A DNA stretch of 6,365 nucleotides, taken from the NCBI GenBank assembly GCA_000416005.1, contig KE356563.1, forward strand, positions 295,977-302,341, read 5' to 3'. Made by a program: the position numbers and the translations under genes. This stretch comes from Haloquadratum sp. J07HQX50 (GTDB lineage Archaea > Halobacteriota > Halobacteria > Halobacteriales > Haloferacaceae). The notes under the pieces are model-generated. The model ran no database searches. It was not told the origin of the DNA and worked only from the letters and a program-made list of their open reading frames with translations. This document shows positions 1 through 5,229 of this stretch, piece by piece (the first letter of the stretch is position 1; each line of letters starts with the position of its first letter).

Positions 1-16
1 GTGGTATCAGTTGTGA

Positions 17-184
17 GTCATACGAGACGGTGGCTGGCTCATAGAGGAAGCATTAGCCAATAATGAGACCGTCACGCCCGATGAGCTGCCAGTCACGTCT
101 GCGGAGACGGCATTAGAAATATACGCGCATCGACAGCCTGATGTCAAATTTGATTCACGTGAGTCAGTCCTCCGGCGTATATGA
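17..184 (+). pseudogene. 3' remnant of an unrecognised protein-coding gene
   Basis: This frame runs open for 55 codons and ends at a TGA (182-184). The translation has normal haloarchaeal composition: it is rich in Asp and Glu, with segments such as WLIEEALANNETVTPDEL and ALEIYAHRQPDVKF. A TGA at 14-16 interrupts the frame just upstream, and I see no ATG, GTG or TTG start inside it, so it reads as the tail of a gene whose body lies to the left or has decayed. The opposite strand is open for about 100 codons here, but its product is Ser/Arg-rich and looks like a shadow. I do not recognise the family. Being coding is an inference from composition only. Confidence 0.35.
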
Positions 185-316
185 TTTAATGCTCCTGTGT
201 CCACTAAGTCCAGACAACCGATACGTCCGGATTTTATATCTCGAAATCCCTGGTTTAATCCACTTGACCAGGCTCGTGCTGTCTTCGAGTTGACACCGCA
301 TTCCATTGGATGTTGA

Positions 317-359
317 TTCATATTCGCTGTAGAGAGTTATCTAGTCAACTGAATATGAA
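317..359. repeat. 9-bp perfect inverted repeat downstream of the membrane-protein gene
   Basis: TTCATATTC (317-325) and GAATATGAA (351-359) are perfect reverse complements separated by 25 bases. The repeat starts 20 bases beyond the stop codon of the minus-strand gene at 380-1441, so on that transcript it would form a 3' stem-loop. It could be a 3'-end structure or a protein site. It lacks the T-rich run usual in archaeal terminators, so I do not call it a terminator. The rest of the stretch from 185 to 379 holds nothing else I can support. Confidence 0.45.
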
Positions 360-379
360 CAGTGTGTCTTGTACTCAAC

Positions 380-1441
380 TTATAGAAAATCGGAAATGAA
401 TAACTCGAAAATAGCAAAAAATATTGGAAGAAAAACCGACGTAATGAGACGAATAATAATACTAATAGATAGTGGATACAACTGAACATTCTGGAAATCG
501 CGAAACTCCTCACGCGTCCGCTGGATCTCAAGTTGTAACTGTTGTTGATGAGACGGATCTGAATTTGATTCGTTATCATTATCAAGACCGGACAGACGAT
601 TCTCCAATTCCCGGATACGCTCTCGATAATCACTTAATTCTCTGTCACGGACTTCCTGTGCTTTCTGATTTATCCGGTACGTCGGATAAATAAATGAGCC
701 AGCGAGGATGATACTGTATAATCCAATTATAGAATATACTAATAGTGCCAATTCAGCTCCGGTGTACAATGCTATTTGTAGTCCCAATGGTACCATTAAC
801 GACCCGACTGAGAGAATGATTGTCGTTCTTATAGCAAATTCACCAGTTGAACTGAGTCCTCCTAAGCTGTCTGGATGTAACGGGTCAATCTCTAATTCAA
901 CTCGGTCGCTGAGTTCCCGAGTGGTTGCTATCATGACAATCCCAGCATGAAACCCTAATCCAACGAACAATCCAAAATAAGCAAAAAATATAAGATATGC
1001 GATCTGTTCGTGTAATGATGTAATCCCCTCAGATATAAAATAATCATTTCCTGCAAAAAATATTAATATATATACCACAGTAAATGGGAGGGCTGTCACC
1101 CACCAGTACCGGGAAACAACTGTATCGTACTTTTTTGCAATCTCCTGAAGAAGCGAGTCTTGACCGGGTGCCACCACCTCCTCAACTGATTGAAAGAACG
1201 ATGGAAGTGCGCGCTCGTCGTAATACCATGCCGTAACCGGTGCGAACGTCAACGGTAGCACACACAAAGACTGTACTATAAGAAACGTCTGAGATGCTTC
1301 TGTCAGATCAATCGCTACCAGTGACAGGACAATTGGCATCCATCCTATTGTTAGCAGGGAACCCAGAACCGGACTTCCAACGTATCGGTGCCCATATTTG
1401 ACAACGCGACTAATCCACGCCGTTGTCGCATTATATTCCAT
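380..1441 (-). CDS. multi-pass membrane protein of unknown function with cytosol-type coiled coil
   Basis: The 353-residue product has about seven hydrophobic segments, near residues 24-45, 52-73, 113-131, 147-172, 204-226, 230-253 and 321-349. Between the sixth and seventh lies a highly charged stretch (256-318, with EVRDRELSDYRERIRELENR) that reads as a coiled coil. A loop motif LHPDSLGG (188-195) follows segment four; similar HPD-GG loops occur in other uncharacterised membrane proteins, as I recall. I do not recognise a transport or enzyme family, so its role is unknown beyond being an integral membrane protein. I chose ATG at 1441 over the in-frame TTG at 1447 because a strong TATA box sits about 29 bases upstream of the ATG, which fits a leaderless mRNA. 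It appears monocistronic: no close upstream gene shares its strand, and an inverted repeat follows its stop. Confidence 0.85.
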   Translation of the reverse strand: MEYNATTAWISRVVKYGHRYVGSPVLGSLLTIGWMPIVLSLVAIDLTEASQTFLIVQSLCVLPLTFAPVTAWYYDERALPSFFQSVEEVVAPGQDSLLQEIAKKYDTVVSRYWWVTALPFTVVYILIFFAGNDYFISEGITSLHEQIAYLIFFAYFGLFVGLGFHAGIVMIATTRELSDRVELEIDPLHPDSLGGLSSTGEFAIRTTIILSVGSLMVPLGLQIALYTGAELALLVYSIIGLYSIILAGSFIYPTYRINQKAQEVRDRELSDYRERIRELENRLSGLDNDNESNSDPSHQQQLQLEIQRTREEFRDFQNVQLYPLSISIIIRLITSVFLPIFFAIFELFISDFL

Positions 1442-1464
1442 GGTCAAGCGTTATCGGCTTGAGG

Positions 1465-1477
1465 TATTTTTATTTAT
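1465..1477 (-). promoter_or_regulatory. TATA box of the membrane-protein gene
   Basis: On the minus strand this reads ATAAATAAAAATA, the most AT-rich run in the neighbourhood. Its centre is about 29 bases upstream of the ATG at 1441, so transcription should begin within a few bases of that codon. This is the usual haloarchaeal leaderless layout, and it decides the start choice for the gene. Confidence 0.6.
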
Positions 1478-1557
1478 GTGATAAACAGCGGTGGGGTGTC
1501 GGTGTTGATTGTGTTGAGTGTTCCTGAAACATCATTGAGCTTTGCATATGATTGCGA

Positions 1558-1644
1558 CTACTCAGTGTGCAAAAAGAAGGATCGAATTTTCTCTGCGTGT
1601 TCCCCGCGGGAGTACCCTTCCTCGGACTCACTCGGCATCGTCAT
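1558..1644 (-). CDS. tiny acidic reading frame, third of an overlapping string
   Basis: A 28-codon frame begins with ATG at 1644 (a second ATG is at 1638) and ends at TAG (1558-1560). The product is charged and acidic (PSESEEGYSRGEHAEKI), unlike random translation. It overlaps the end of the preceding frame (1628-1744) by 17 bases. It may be a genuine micro-gene, or the last piece of one older gene broken by frame changes. The plus-strand frame over the same bases (1478-1750) is rich in Cys, Ile and Ser and looks like a shadow. No family is recognised. Confidence 0.22.
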   Translation of the reverse strand: MTMPSESEEGYSRGEHAEKIRSFFLHTE

Positions 1645-1744
1645 AATCGTCATCCAGATTAACTTCCCCTGCTATTCTTTGTGCATAACGGACAGTATCC
1701 GTCTCCTCTGTCATCTCTTCTGCCCCCTCTTGCCGATATTTCAT
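1628..1744 (-). CDS. small acidic protein, second of an overlapping string
   Basis: This is a 38-residue frame from ATG 1744 to TGA 1628-1630. The product is strongly acidic and ends with a run of Asp (VNLDDDYDDAE), typical of haloarchaeal proteins. Its ATG overlaps the stop of the upstream frame in an ATGA (1741-1744), the classic geometry for translational coupling. The internal stretch TVRYAQRIAGEV could form an amphipathic helix. Too short for a family call; an antitoxin-like or accessory role is only a guess. It may alternatively be part of a decayed larger gene. Confidence 0.35.
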   Translation of the reverse strand: MKYRQEGAEEMTEETDTVRYAQRIAGEVNLDDDYDDAE

Positions 1745-1875
1745 CTCTGACTCACTGCTGCGTGTTCAAGAAACTCTGCCCAGGTTAGTCCATGATCTGC
1801 GATTTCATTCTCCAAGATAATATTCAACGTTGTTACAATATTCGTGGGGAAATAACTTGATGATAACGTGAGCAA
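1741..1875 (-). pseudogene. small or 5'-truncated gene, first of an overlapping string
   Basis: Open from a TGA at 1879-1881, this frame gives 44 residues if the TTG at 1875 is the start, ending at TGA 1741-1743. The C-terminal segment (LNIILENEIADHGLTWAEFL) looks like genuine coding sequence. It resembles, in my recollection, the ends of short haloarchaeal ribbon-helix-helix-like proteins. The lack of a good start and the stops at 1879-1881 and 1888-1890 suggest the 5' part is lost. The stop overlaps the next start as ATGA. I cannot tell whether this is a short intact gene or a remnant. Confidence 0.33.
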
Positions 1876-2504
1876 ATATCACTGTCCCTAATTTGGCAGT
1901 GAGAAGAAGTTCTGGGTGTCCCACCCTTGCTAGAATCCACTGTGCTGGTTGAAATCAGCGTTACTGGCGTCTGTAAATACAGAAATATCAAATTGACACG
2001 TTTGGATAGCGGGCGGTTGCTACGTCCGATTCGGGGTTTTCGAACCCCGGCTCAGCACACTTAGCCACCTCCGTCCTGTGTCTGCGCGTCGACAGCACCT
2101 TTCAGTTTGGATGTCGATGTCAATTTCATATCTACTGTTATTCGTAAATAATCTTTAATCAACCGCGTCGCTGACTAAATCCACTACATCGTCTGATCTC
2201 TTGTCGCAGTGCTAATACAGGGTGCATCTCTTGTAATGCGAAAAATACAGTTTGAGTGGTAATAAACCGGATGGGTCAAATAATGATCTGGTGATACGGT
2301 GAGAATCTGTTCTCAGATCCCTAGCTTATCTCAACTCCGTGGTCGACCGGATTCGAGACGGGGTGATTCCGTGCATCAGCGAAAGAAGCATATCTGTTGT
2401 GAGACTGTTGCACATTCGATGAATTCCACTTCTCTGTCTGAAACTATTGCCCTCAGAGAAACCGGCTGTCTCCCGTTATATTCATTCACTCAAGAGATAC
2501 CAAT
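1876..2504. other. gene-poor stretch with possible decayed coding remnants
   Basis: No reading frame here is convincing. The minus strand at about 2159-2210 reads KRSDDVVDLVSDAVD, which looks like a protein end, but a TAG lies just upstream of it at 2212-2214. The plus strand from GTG 1868 starts like a small zinc-finger protein (MSKYHCP) but has a TAA after seven codons. A plus-strand frame open from 2299 to 2604 has Cys- and Ser-rich composition without family resemblance. A perfect hairpin lies at 2032-2049. I read this as intergenic DNA with decayed genes. Confidence 0.4.
2032..2049. repeat. 7-bp perfect hairpin with TTCG loop
   Basis: CGGGGTT (2032-2038) and AACCCCG (2043-2049) pair perfectly around TTCG on the plus strand. 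On the minus strand the same bases read CCGGGGTTCGAAAACCCCGA, which resembles a tRNA T-arm but has eight rather than seven loop bases. No matching D-arm, anticodon arm or 5' acceptor strand precedes it, so it is not a tRNA gene. It may be a chance hairpin, a structural element or the relic of a tRNA 3' end. Confidence 0.5.
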
Positions 2505-2687
2505 ATGCACAGATATATGCAGGCACAAAGCGCTCACACTTATCAAGAGTCTTCAGAGACTGAGTTTGAGTCTGATTATCATGCTGATTTCGATCAGAGT
2601 ATGATCATCTACTGTCTCGCCCTCACAGTCCGTGGCGTCTGGCGAGGGGTTTGTTATGATGGACAGTTTCTCTGGCGGGTGATTTGA
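2505..2687 (+). CDS. possible leaderless small protein, function unknown
   Basis: The 60-residue frame starts at ATG 2505. A TATA-like TTATATT (2476-2482) is centred 26 bases upstream of the ATG, the spacing expected for a leaderless haloarchaeal transcript. Residues 10-31 are acidic (SSETEFESDYHADFDQS), as expected for a halophile. Residues 32-60 are mainly hydrophobic and aromatic (YCLALTVRGVW), and could be a membrane-associated or buried segment. There is no recognised domain. The other plus frame (2299-2604) overlaps it but is less protein-like. The case rests on the promoter spacing and composition. Confidence 0.3.
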   Translation: MHRYMQAQSAHTYQESSETEFESDYHADFDQSMIIYCLALTVRGVWRGVCYDGQFLWRVI

Positions 2688-2758
2688 AGCTGTGGATCTT
2701 CCGTTTGTCGGGTGTTCGGAAATTCGAACAACGAATAACTATCAGTGAAATGACTAAT

Positions 2759-2868
2759 CTAATCGCCGAAGTCTTGTCCTGACTCAGGAACAATCTTCGA
2801 CTCGATATAGACCCGTCATCTGTCAGTCGCACTGGACGTTCCAAATCGCGTTGGAGCGTCGTCTCCAT
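2759..2868 (-). pseudogene. small gene with strong ribosome site, probably frameshifted
   Basis: Translation should begin at ATG 2868, seven bases after a perfect AGGAGGT. The first 17 or so codons (METTLQRDLERPVRLTD) look genuine. In the same frame the product then turns Ser/Arg/Leu-rich and runs to a stop at 2623-2625. In a neighbouring frame the reading becomes RVYIESKIVPESGQDFGD and stops at TAG 2759-2761. Loss of one base near 2816-2819 would join the two into a 37-residue acidic protein. I therefore read a broken small gene; the alternative is the uninterrupted 81-residue frame 2623-2868. The nearest upstream genes on this strand are the 57-residue frame and the DUF6788-like gene, so it may be the last cistron of that unit. 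Confidence 0.3.
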
Positions 2869-2875
2869 TGTTTCG

Positions 2876-2882
2876 ACCTCCT
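2876..2882 (-). promoter_or_regulatory. Shine-Dalgarno site for the start at 2868
   Basis: The minus strand reads AGGAGGT, complementary to the conserved 3' end of archaeal 16S rRNA, with seven bases before ATG 2868. It is the best ribosome-binding site I noticed in the window and suggests an internal cistron rather than a leaderless one. Confidence 0.5.
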
Positions 2883-2903
2883 GATATCTGTCATTCTGGG
2901 GTA

Positions 2904-3077
2904 TCAGTCTCCCAACAGATCGGTAGACTGTTGCAATTTTAGATCACTGTGATGATTATTATTAGATATTAAATCCAATCGGAAATTCGATGGAACTGAG
3001 ACTGCTTCGGATATCTCTACTGGTGTGGGGACATGATTAGACGCTGCCTCGTGCTGATCAATTGTCGACAGGTCCAT
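2904..3077 (-). CDS. possible small protein overlapping the end of the DUF6788-like gene
   Basis: A 57-residue frame starts at ATG 3077, inside the last seven codons of the DUF6788-like gene, and ends at TGA 2904-2906. The product is mildly acidic with ordinary composition (MDLSTIDQHEAASNHVPTPV at its start), and no other frame in 2904-3057 looks better. A 20-base overlap with the gene upstream would suit translational coupling. The frame is also open upstream of 3077, but there it is a shadow of the DUF6788-like gene. There is no family match that I recognise, and the composition argument is weak. Confidence 0.28.
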   Translation of the reverse strand: MDLSTIDQHEAASNHVPTPVEISEAVSVPSNFRLDLISNNNHHSDLKLQQSTDLLGD

Positions 3078-3396
3078 GATAGTTCCAAACCAACTTCCCT
3101 CTCTGTCGGTACACCTCGTAACGATATGGACCATGCGGGCAGTTCGAGCAAGCATCTTTCCCACAGGGAACTTTTTTGATGACAGTGGTTGTGTCACCGC
3201 TGTTGTTTATTCGCTCTATCTTTTCGTCTTGATCGACATCGGCACCAATCTCGTCACCTGAGAGATTGTTCCGATACTGAATCAACTGATCTATCCAGTC
3301 CTGTAACTCTCGGAGAGATTCGGTGTCCTGTTTCGGGACCCCATCAGTGATGTATGCTGGGAGTGATTCCGGTGGGTCGGGGTTGTCGACGTCCAT
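3058..3396 (-). CDS. small DUF6788-like Cys/His-cluster protein
   Basis: The 112-residue acidic product has two parts. The N-terminal part (residues 12-41) carries LPAYITDGVPKQDTESLREL followed by a helix, a layout I associate with many short haloarchaeal proteins. The C-terminal part (77-109) has PCGKDACSNCPHGPYRYEVY and ends with WNYHGP. Cys78, Cys83, Cys86 and His88 could bind zinc, and the HGPY and YxG-like elements match DUF6788-type domains as I recall them. The function of that family is unknown; a nucleic-acid or regulatory role is an inference. I prefer ATG 3396 because it lies just ahead of the conserved N-terminal segment. The frame is open to an earlier ATG at 3483, and a TATA-like AAATAATAGA (3501-3510) lies about 23 bases upstream of that, so a 141-residue form is a real alternative. 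A 13-bp inverted repeat touches the 3396 start. Confidence 0.75.
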   Translation of the reverse strand: MDVDNPDPPESLPAYITDGVPKQDTESLRELQDWIDQLIQYRNNLSGDEIGADVDQDEKIERINNSGDTTTVIKKVPCGKDACSNCPHGPYRYEVYRQRGKLVWNYHGPVDN

Positions 3397-3442
3397 CTTA
3401 CCAAACAAGCAGGGGATTCTGTAAGAAGATTGTTTGGTAAGA
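3396..3442. repeat. 13-bp perfect inverted repeat at the start of the DUF6788-like gene
   Basis: TCTTACCAAACAA (3396-3408) and TTGTTTGGTAAGA (3430-3442) are perfect reverse complements with 21 bases between. The left arm includes the first base of the preferred ATG. If the gene starts at 3396 this is an operator-like or 5'-leader stem-loop element that could block transcription or ribosome entry. If the gene starts at 3483 the repeat is inside the coding sequence. The length makes chance pairing unlikely. Confidence 0.65.
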
Positions 3443-3504
3443 CAGGAATGTTCAGTGGAGAACCGACGGGAGGAGAGGCTCATACCGCGTTGTTCCTCAC
3501 TCTA

Positions 3505-3759
3505 TTATTTGTCCGAGCGTCGTACTCGTTTGTGACTGTCCCAATCCGTCTGAGCAAGGTGTTTTATTGATCGAAAATGCTGTATGAGTATACTCTCTTC
3601 TTCAGTCGCTACCGCTCGAAGGCACATATATTGATTTTGTCTCTTGCACATCCGAATGGAGTAGCGCGTCGCACGATTGAGTGCTTTCGAGCGGGCACTA
3701 TCATCACTTATCTTCTGCACAACCACTCTGATTGTGGGGTGTTTTGACGGATGAGTCAT
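3505..3759 (-). CDS. possible small basic protein, unrecognised
   Basis: An 84-residue frame begins at ATG 3759 (the frame is open to 3840) and ends in TAA 3505-3507. The product is basic, with many Arg and Lys (for example SARSKALNRATRYSIRMCK) and a basic tail (HKRVRRSDK). That is unusual for a halophile but common in DNA-binding proteins. AT-rich bases at 3775-3783 lie about 20 bases upstream of the ATG, a weak promoter match. It ends 21 bases before the alternative start of the DUF6788-like gene, so the two could be co-transcribed. No family is recognised, and the basic composition leaves a real chance that this is a random open frame. Confidence 0.3.
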   Translation of the reverse strand: MTHPSKHPTIRVVVQKISDDSARSKALNRATRYSIRMCKRQNQYMCLRAVATEEESILIQHFRSIKHLAQTDWDSHKRVRRSDK

Positions 3760-3994
3760 ACCAATTCTCAGGGGATTAATTGACCCAACAGATGATATCG
3801 CAGTGGTCGCAATACACGACTCATGGAGACTGAGGCACATTGCATATCAAAAGAGGTTCTCATTGCACGATTGTGGGGATGTACTTTTTCTGCACACAAG
3901 CCCGGGGAGAGTGACACGCAGATCACCTATCCAACGGTTCGATATGACCAATCATTAGACACAGAGATACCATAGAACTCCCACGGTTACTCTC

Positions 3995-4426
3995 ATGACG
4001 AAATCAGACCGTCTCGAGATGATCGCACAGATAATTGACGATCAACGCAAGACAATCACAGAGTTCAGACAAACCACTGAAGATCAACACGAGATGATAA
4101 CGGAACTCACACAACTCATTGAAGCCGAACAAAGTGGGCTCGATACATCTCTCCCCTCGCCTGAGGAGTTGATTGATCAGATTGAGATACTTGAAGCTGC
4201 TTTGGAGGATCACCAGACGCTGAGAGAGAAGCAATTAGCACAAGTCGAAGAATTGAGACAGTCACTCAAAGGGATGATTGTGGATGCAGATCCTCGCGAA
4301 GTGACCACAATTCAGGAATTAGCTGCTCGTCTGTACAGAATTGAACGAGCGATTGAGGATCACCAGACGACGATAGAGGAACAGTTAGCACAAATCGAGA
4401 CATTAAAAGAGTCAATTGAAGAGTGA
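3995..4426 (+). CDS. coiled-coil protein with internal duplication
   Basis: The 143-residue acidic product is almost entirely heptad coiled coil. Coil segments lie near residues 5-47, 57-93 and 103-143, separated by two likely hinges (SGLDTSLPSP at 47-56 and GMIVDADPREV at 93-103). Residues 70-87 and 120-137 are copies (EDHQTLREKQLAQVEEL and EDHQTTIEEQLAQIETL), and the DNA shows the same 150-base offset, with GAGGATCACCAGACG identical at 4205-4219 and 4355-4369. It has no Cys, no membrane segment and no globular domain. Its Gln-rich heptads resemble the coil of the gene at 5230, so the two may be related or partners. The role is unknown; self-association or a scaffold is an inference. ATG 3995 is the only good start; I see no clear Shine-Dalgarno site and only a weak TATA-like ATACCATA about 26 bases upstream. 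Confidence 0.72.
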   Translation: MTKSDRLEMIAQIIDDQRKTITEFRQTTEDQHEMITELTQLIEAEQSGLDTSLPSPEELIDQIEILEAALEDHQTLREKQLAQVEELRQSLKGMIVDADPREVTTIQELAARLYRIERAIEDHQTTIEEQLAQIETLKESIEE

Positions 4427-4444
4427 AGATGAGTCTCGGTGTGA

Positions 4445-4597
4445 GTGCAATGCGACATCGACAGAATCTCTCTGCAATGGGTGAACGTGTCTATTGAGAG
4501 CCTGTCTGCCCTCGATTGTCATCTGGATGTGAGTCTGAGTCTGCCAGTGTCCGATATCTCACCACGGAGTCTCAGAAGTCAACTCGAGTTGAGTTGA
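4445..4597 (+). CDS. possible small frame downstream of the coiled-coil gene
   Basis: This is a 50-residue frame from GTG 4445, 18 bases after the stop of the coiled-coil gene, ending at TGA 4595-4597. The translation alternates hydrophobic and polar residues (SIESLSALDCHLDVSLSLPV) and is mildly acidic, which could be a beta-rich small domain. A TGA lies immediately before the GTG, so no earlier start exists. I see no Shine-Dalgarno site or family resemblance. It may be a downstream cistron or chance. Confidence 0.18.
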   Translation: MQCDIDRISLQWVNVSIESLSALDCHLDVSLSLPVSDISPRSLRSQLELS

Positions 4598-4617
4598 GTC
4601 GTGAGTCATGATGGGAG

Positions 4618-4815
4618 ATGGAGTGGGGTTCAGATACCACCCCAAGCGAATGCTCTCTGACAAGCATGGAGAACAACTCTCCACCGGATATTCCCGCATC
4701 AGTTGTCAAGAATGGATTGGTTGGACTCGCCGGGAAGCAAGGACAAGTGATTGACTCACGCGACAGTAATTATCAGGCGTCTCGGCTTGATATATTTGCC
4801 AGTGTGCTGCACTGA
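4618..4815 (+). CDS. possible small protein, unrecognised
   Basis: The 65-residue frame starts at ATG 4618, with a second ATG at 4666 that would give 49 residues. The later part (DIPASVVKNGLVGLAGKQGQ, then VIDSRDSNYQASRLDIF) has plausible protein composition and ordinary codon choice. There is no TATA element at the leaderless distance from either ATG; GGGAG just before 4618 is a poor ribosome site. There are no Cys pairs, membrane segments or recognised motifs. It could be a downstream cistron of the coiled-coil gene at 3995, or a remnant. Confidence 0.33.
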   Translation: MEWGSDTTPSECSLTSMENNSPPDIPASVVKNGLVGLAGKQGQVIDSRDSNYQASRLDIFASVLH

Positions 4816-4927
4816 ACGTCATCAGTGCGGATAACATGAGAGTCGTGAGCTCCTTACCTAGAGGAGACGTTGAAGATGGCTGTGAGAGATGACAGTCACA
4901 TTCCCCAGTGAGTCGGGTGACAGACAG

Positions 4928-5110
4928 TCAGTCTGCAGACACCGGCACGAATTCGATGAATTGGGTGTGTAGCGACAGTACTACCTCAGTAATCATGTCA
5001 ACCGTTAGCTCGACCTGGGATCCATCCAATACAATCCACAGTTGAGTGATGATGTCAGGTGCCTGTTTCTCAGATAGGGACTCATTGATACTGATTCTCG
5101 TGGATTCCAC
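4928..5110 (-). CDS. possible small acidic protein divergent from the repeat coiled-coil gene
   Basis: This is a 60-residue frame from GTG 5110 to TGA 4928-4930, with a stop six bases upstream of the GTG so no earlier start is possible. The product is acidic with alternating hydrophobics (ITQLWIVLDGSQVELTV), which suggests a small mixed alpha/beta fold, and no other frame competes here. On the minus strand CTATAGG (5136-5142) lies about 29 bases upstream of the GTG, close to leaderless spacing. It is divergent from the gene at 5230 and shares its AT-rich promoter region, so joint control is possible. I do not recognise the family. Confidence 0.35.
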   Translation of the reverse strand: MESTRISINESLSEKQAPDIITQLWIVLDGSQVELTVDMITEVVLSLHTQFIEFVPVSAD

Positions 5111-5135
5111 AGTTCAATCGTTCCGTCAGACACAA

Positions 5136-5152
5136 CCTATAGTTTTATATAG
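5136..5152. promoter_or_regulatory. divergent AT-rich promoter region
   Basis: TTTATATAG (5144-5152) is a good TATA box for plus-strand transcription. It would start near 5175 and give a leader of about 55 bases before ATG 5230. On the minus strand the adjacent CTATAGG (5136-5142) fits a promoter for the small frame at 4928-5110. A second plus-strand candidate, AAATATAGC (5162-5170), would place the start near the inverted repeat at 5193. Confidence 0.5.
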
Positions 5153-5192
5153 TATTTTGAGAAATATAGCTCACACTCGTCATATCAAGAAC

Positions 5193-5215
5193 GTCAGGTG
5201 TTGACCGCACCTGAC
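5193..5215. promoter_or_regulatory. 8-bp inverted repeat, possible operator or leader hairpin
   Basis: GTCAGGTG (5193-5200) and CACCTGAC (5208-5215) are perfect reverse complements around a 7-base spacer. The element ends 14 bases before ATG 5230, between the TATA box and the start codon. It could be an operator, perhaps for the putative winged-helix product of the gene itself, or a stem-loop near the ribosome-entry site. I see no second copy in the window. Confidence 0.55.
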
Positions 5216-5229
5216 AGACAGCAAGTAGC

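Noticed and set aside
7..321. 104-codon open frame on the minus strand
   Set aside because: Product is Ser/Arg/Cys-rich with no acidic bias; the plus-strand frame 17-184 has better composition and this reads as its shadow.
337..633. 98-codon open frame on the minus strand
   Set aside because: Lies largely within the 3' part of the membrane-protein gene on the same strand in another frame; composition (Phe/Ser/Arg-rich) is that of a shadow.
472..950. Two plus-strand open frames (472-693 and 708-950)
   Set aside because: Both are antisense to the well-supported membrane-protein gene and have no promoter or family resemblance.
1478..1750. 90-codon plus-strand open frame
   Set aside because: Hydrophobic, Cys-rich product antisense to three acidic minus-strand micro-frames; I judged the minus strand more protein-like.
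1868..1933. Plus-strand start resembling a small zinc-finger protein
   Set aside because: A TAA follows after seven codons and only one Cys pair would be possible after correction; too short to support.
2015..2110. tRNA gene suggested by a T-arm-like hairpin
   Set aside because: No 5' acceptor partner, D-arm or anticodon arm can be drawn around it, and the loop has eight bases.
2299..2604. 101-codon plus-strand open frame with several Cys and His
   Set aside because: Cys are scattered rather than paired as in zinc fingers, its end is a Leu/Ser-rich shadow of the frame at 2505, and no start signal precedes it.
3076..3261. 61-codon plus-strand open frame
   Set aside because: Antisense to the conserved Cys/His part of the DUF6788-like gene.
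4004..4234. 76-codon minus-strand open frame
   Set aside because: Antisense to the coiled-coil gene; Leu/Cys/Arg-rich shadow.
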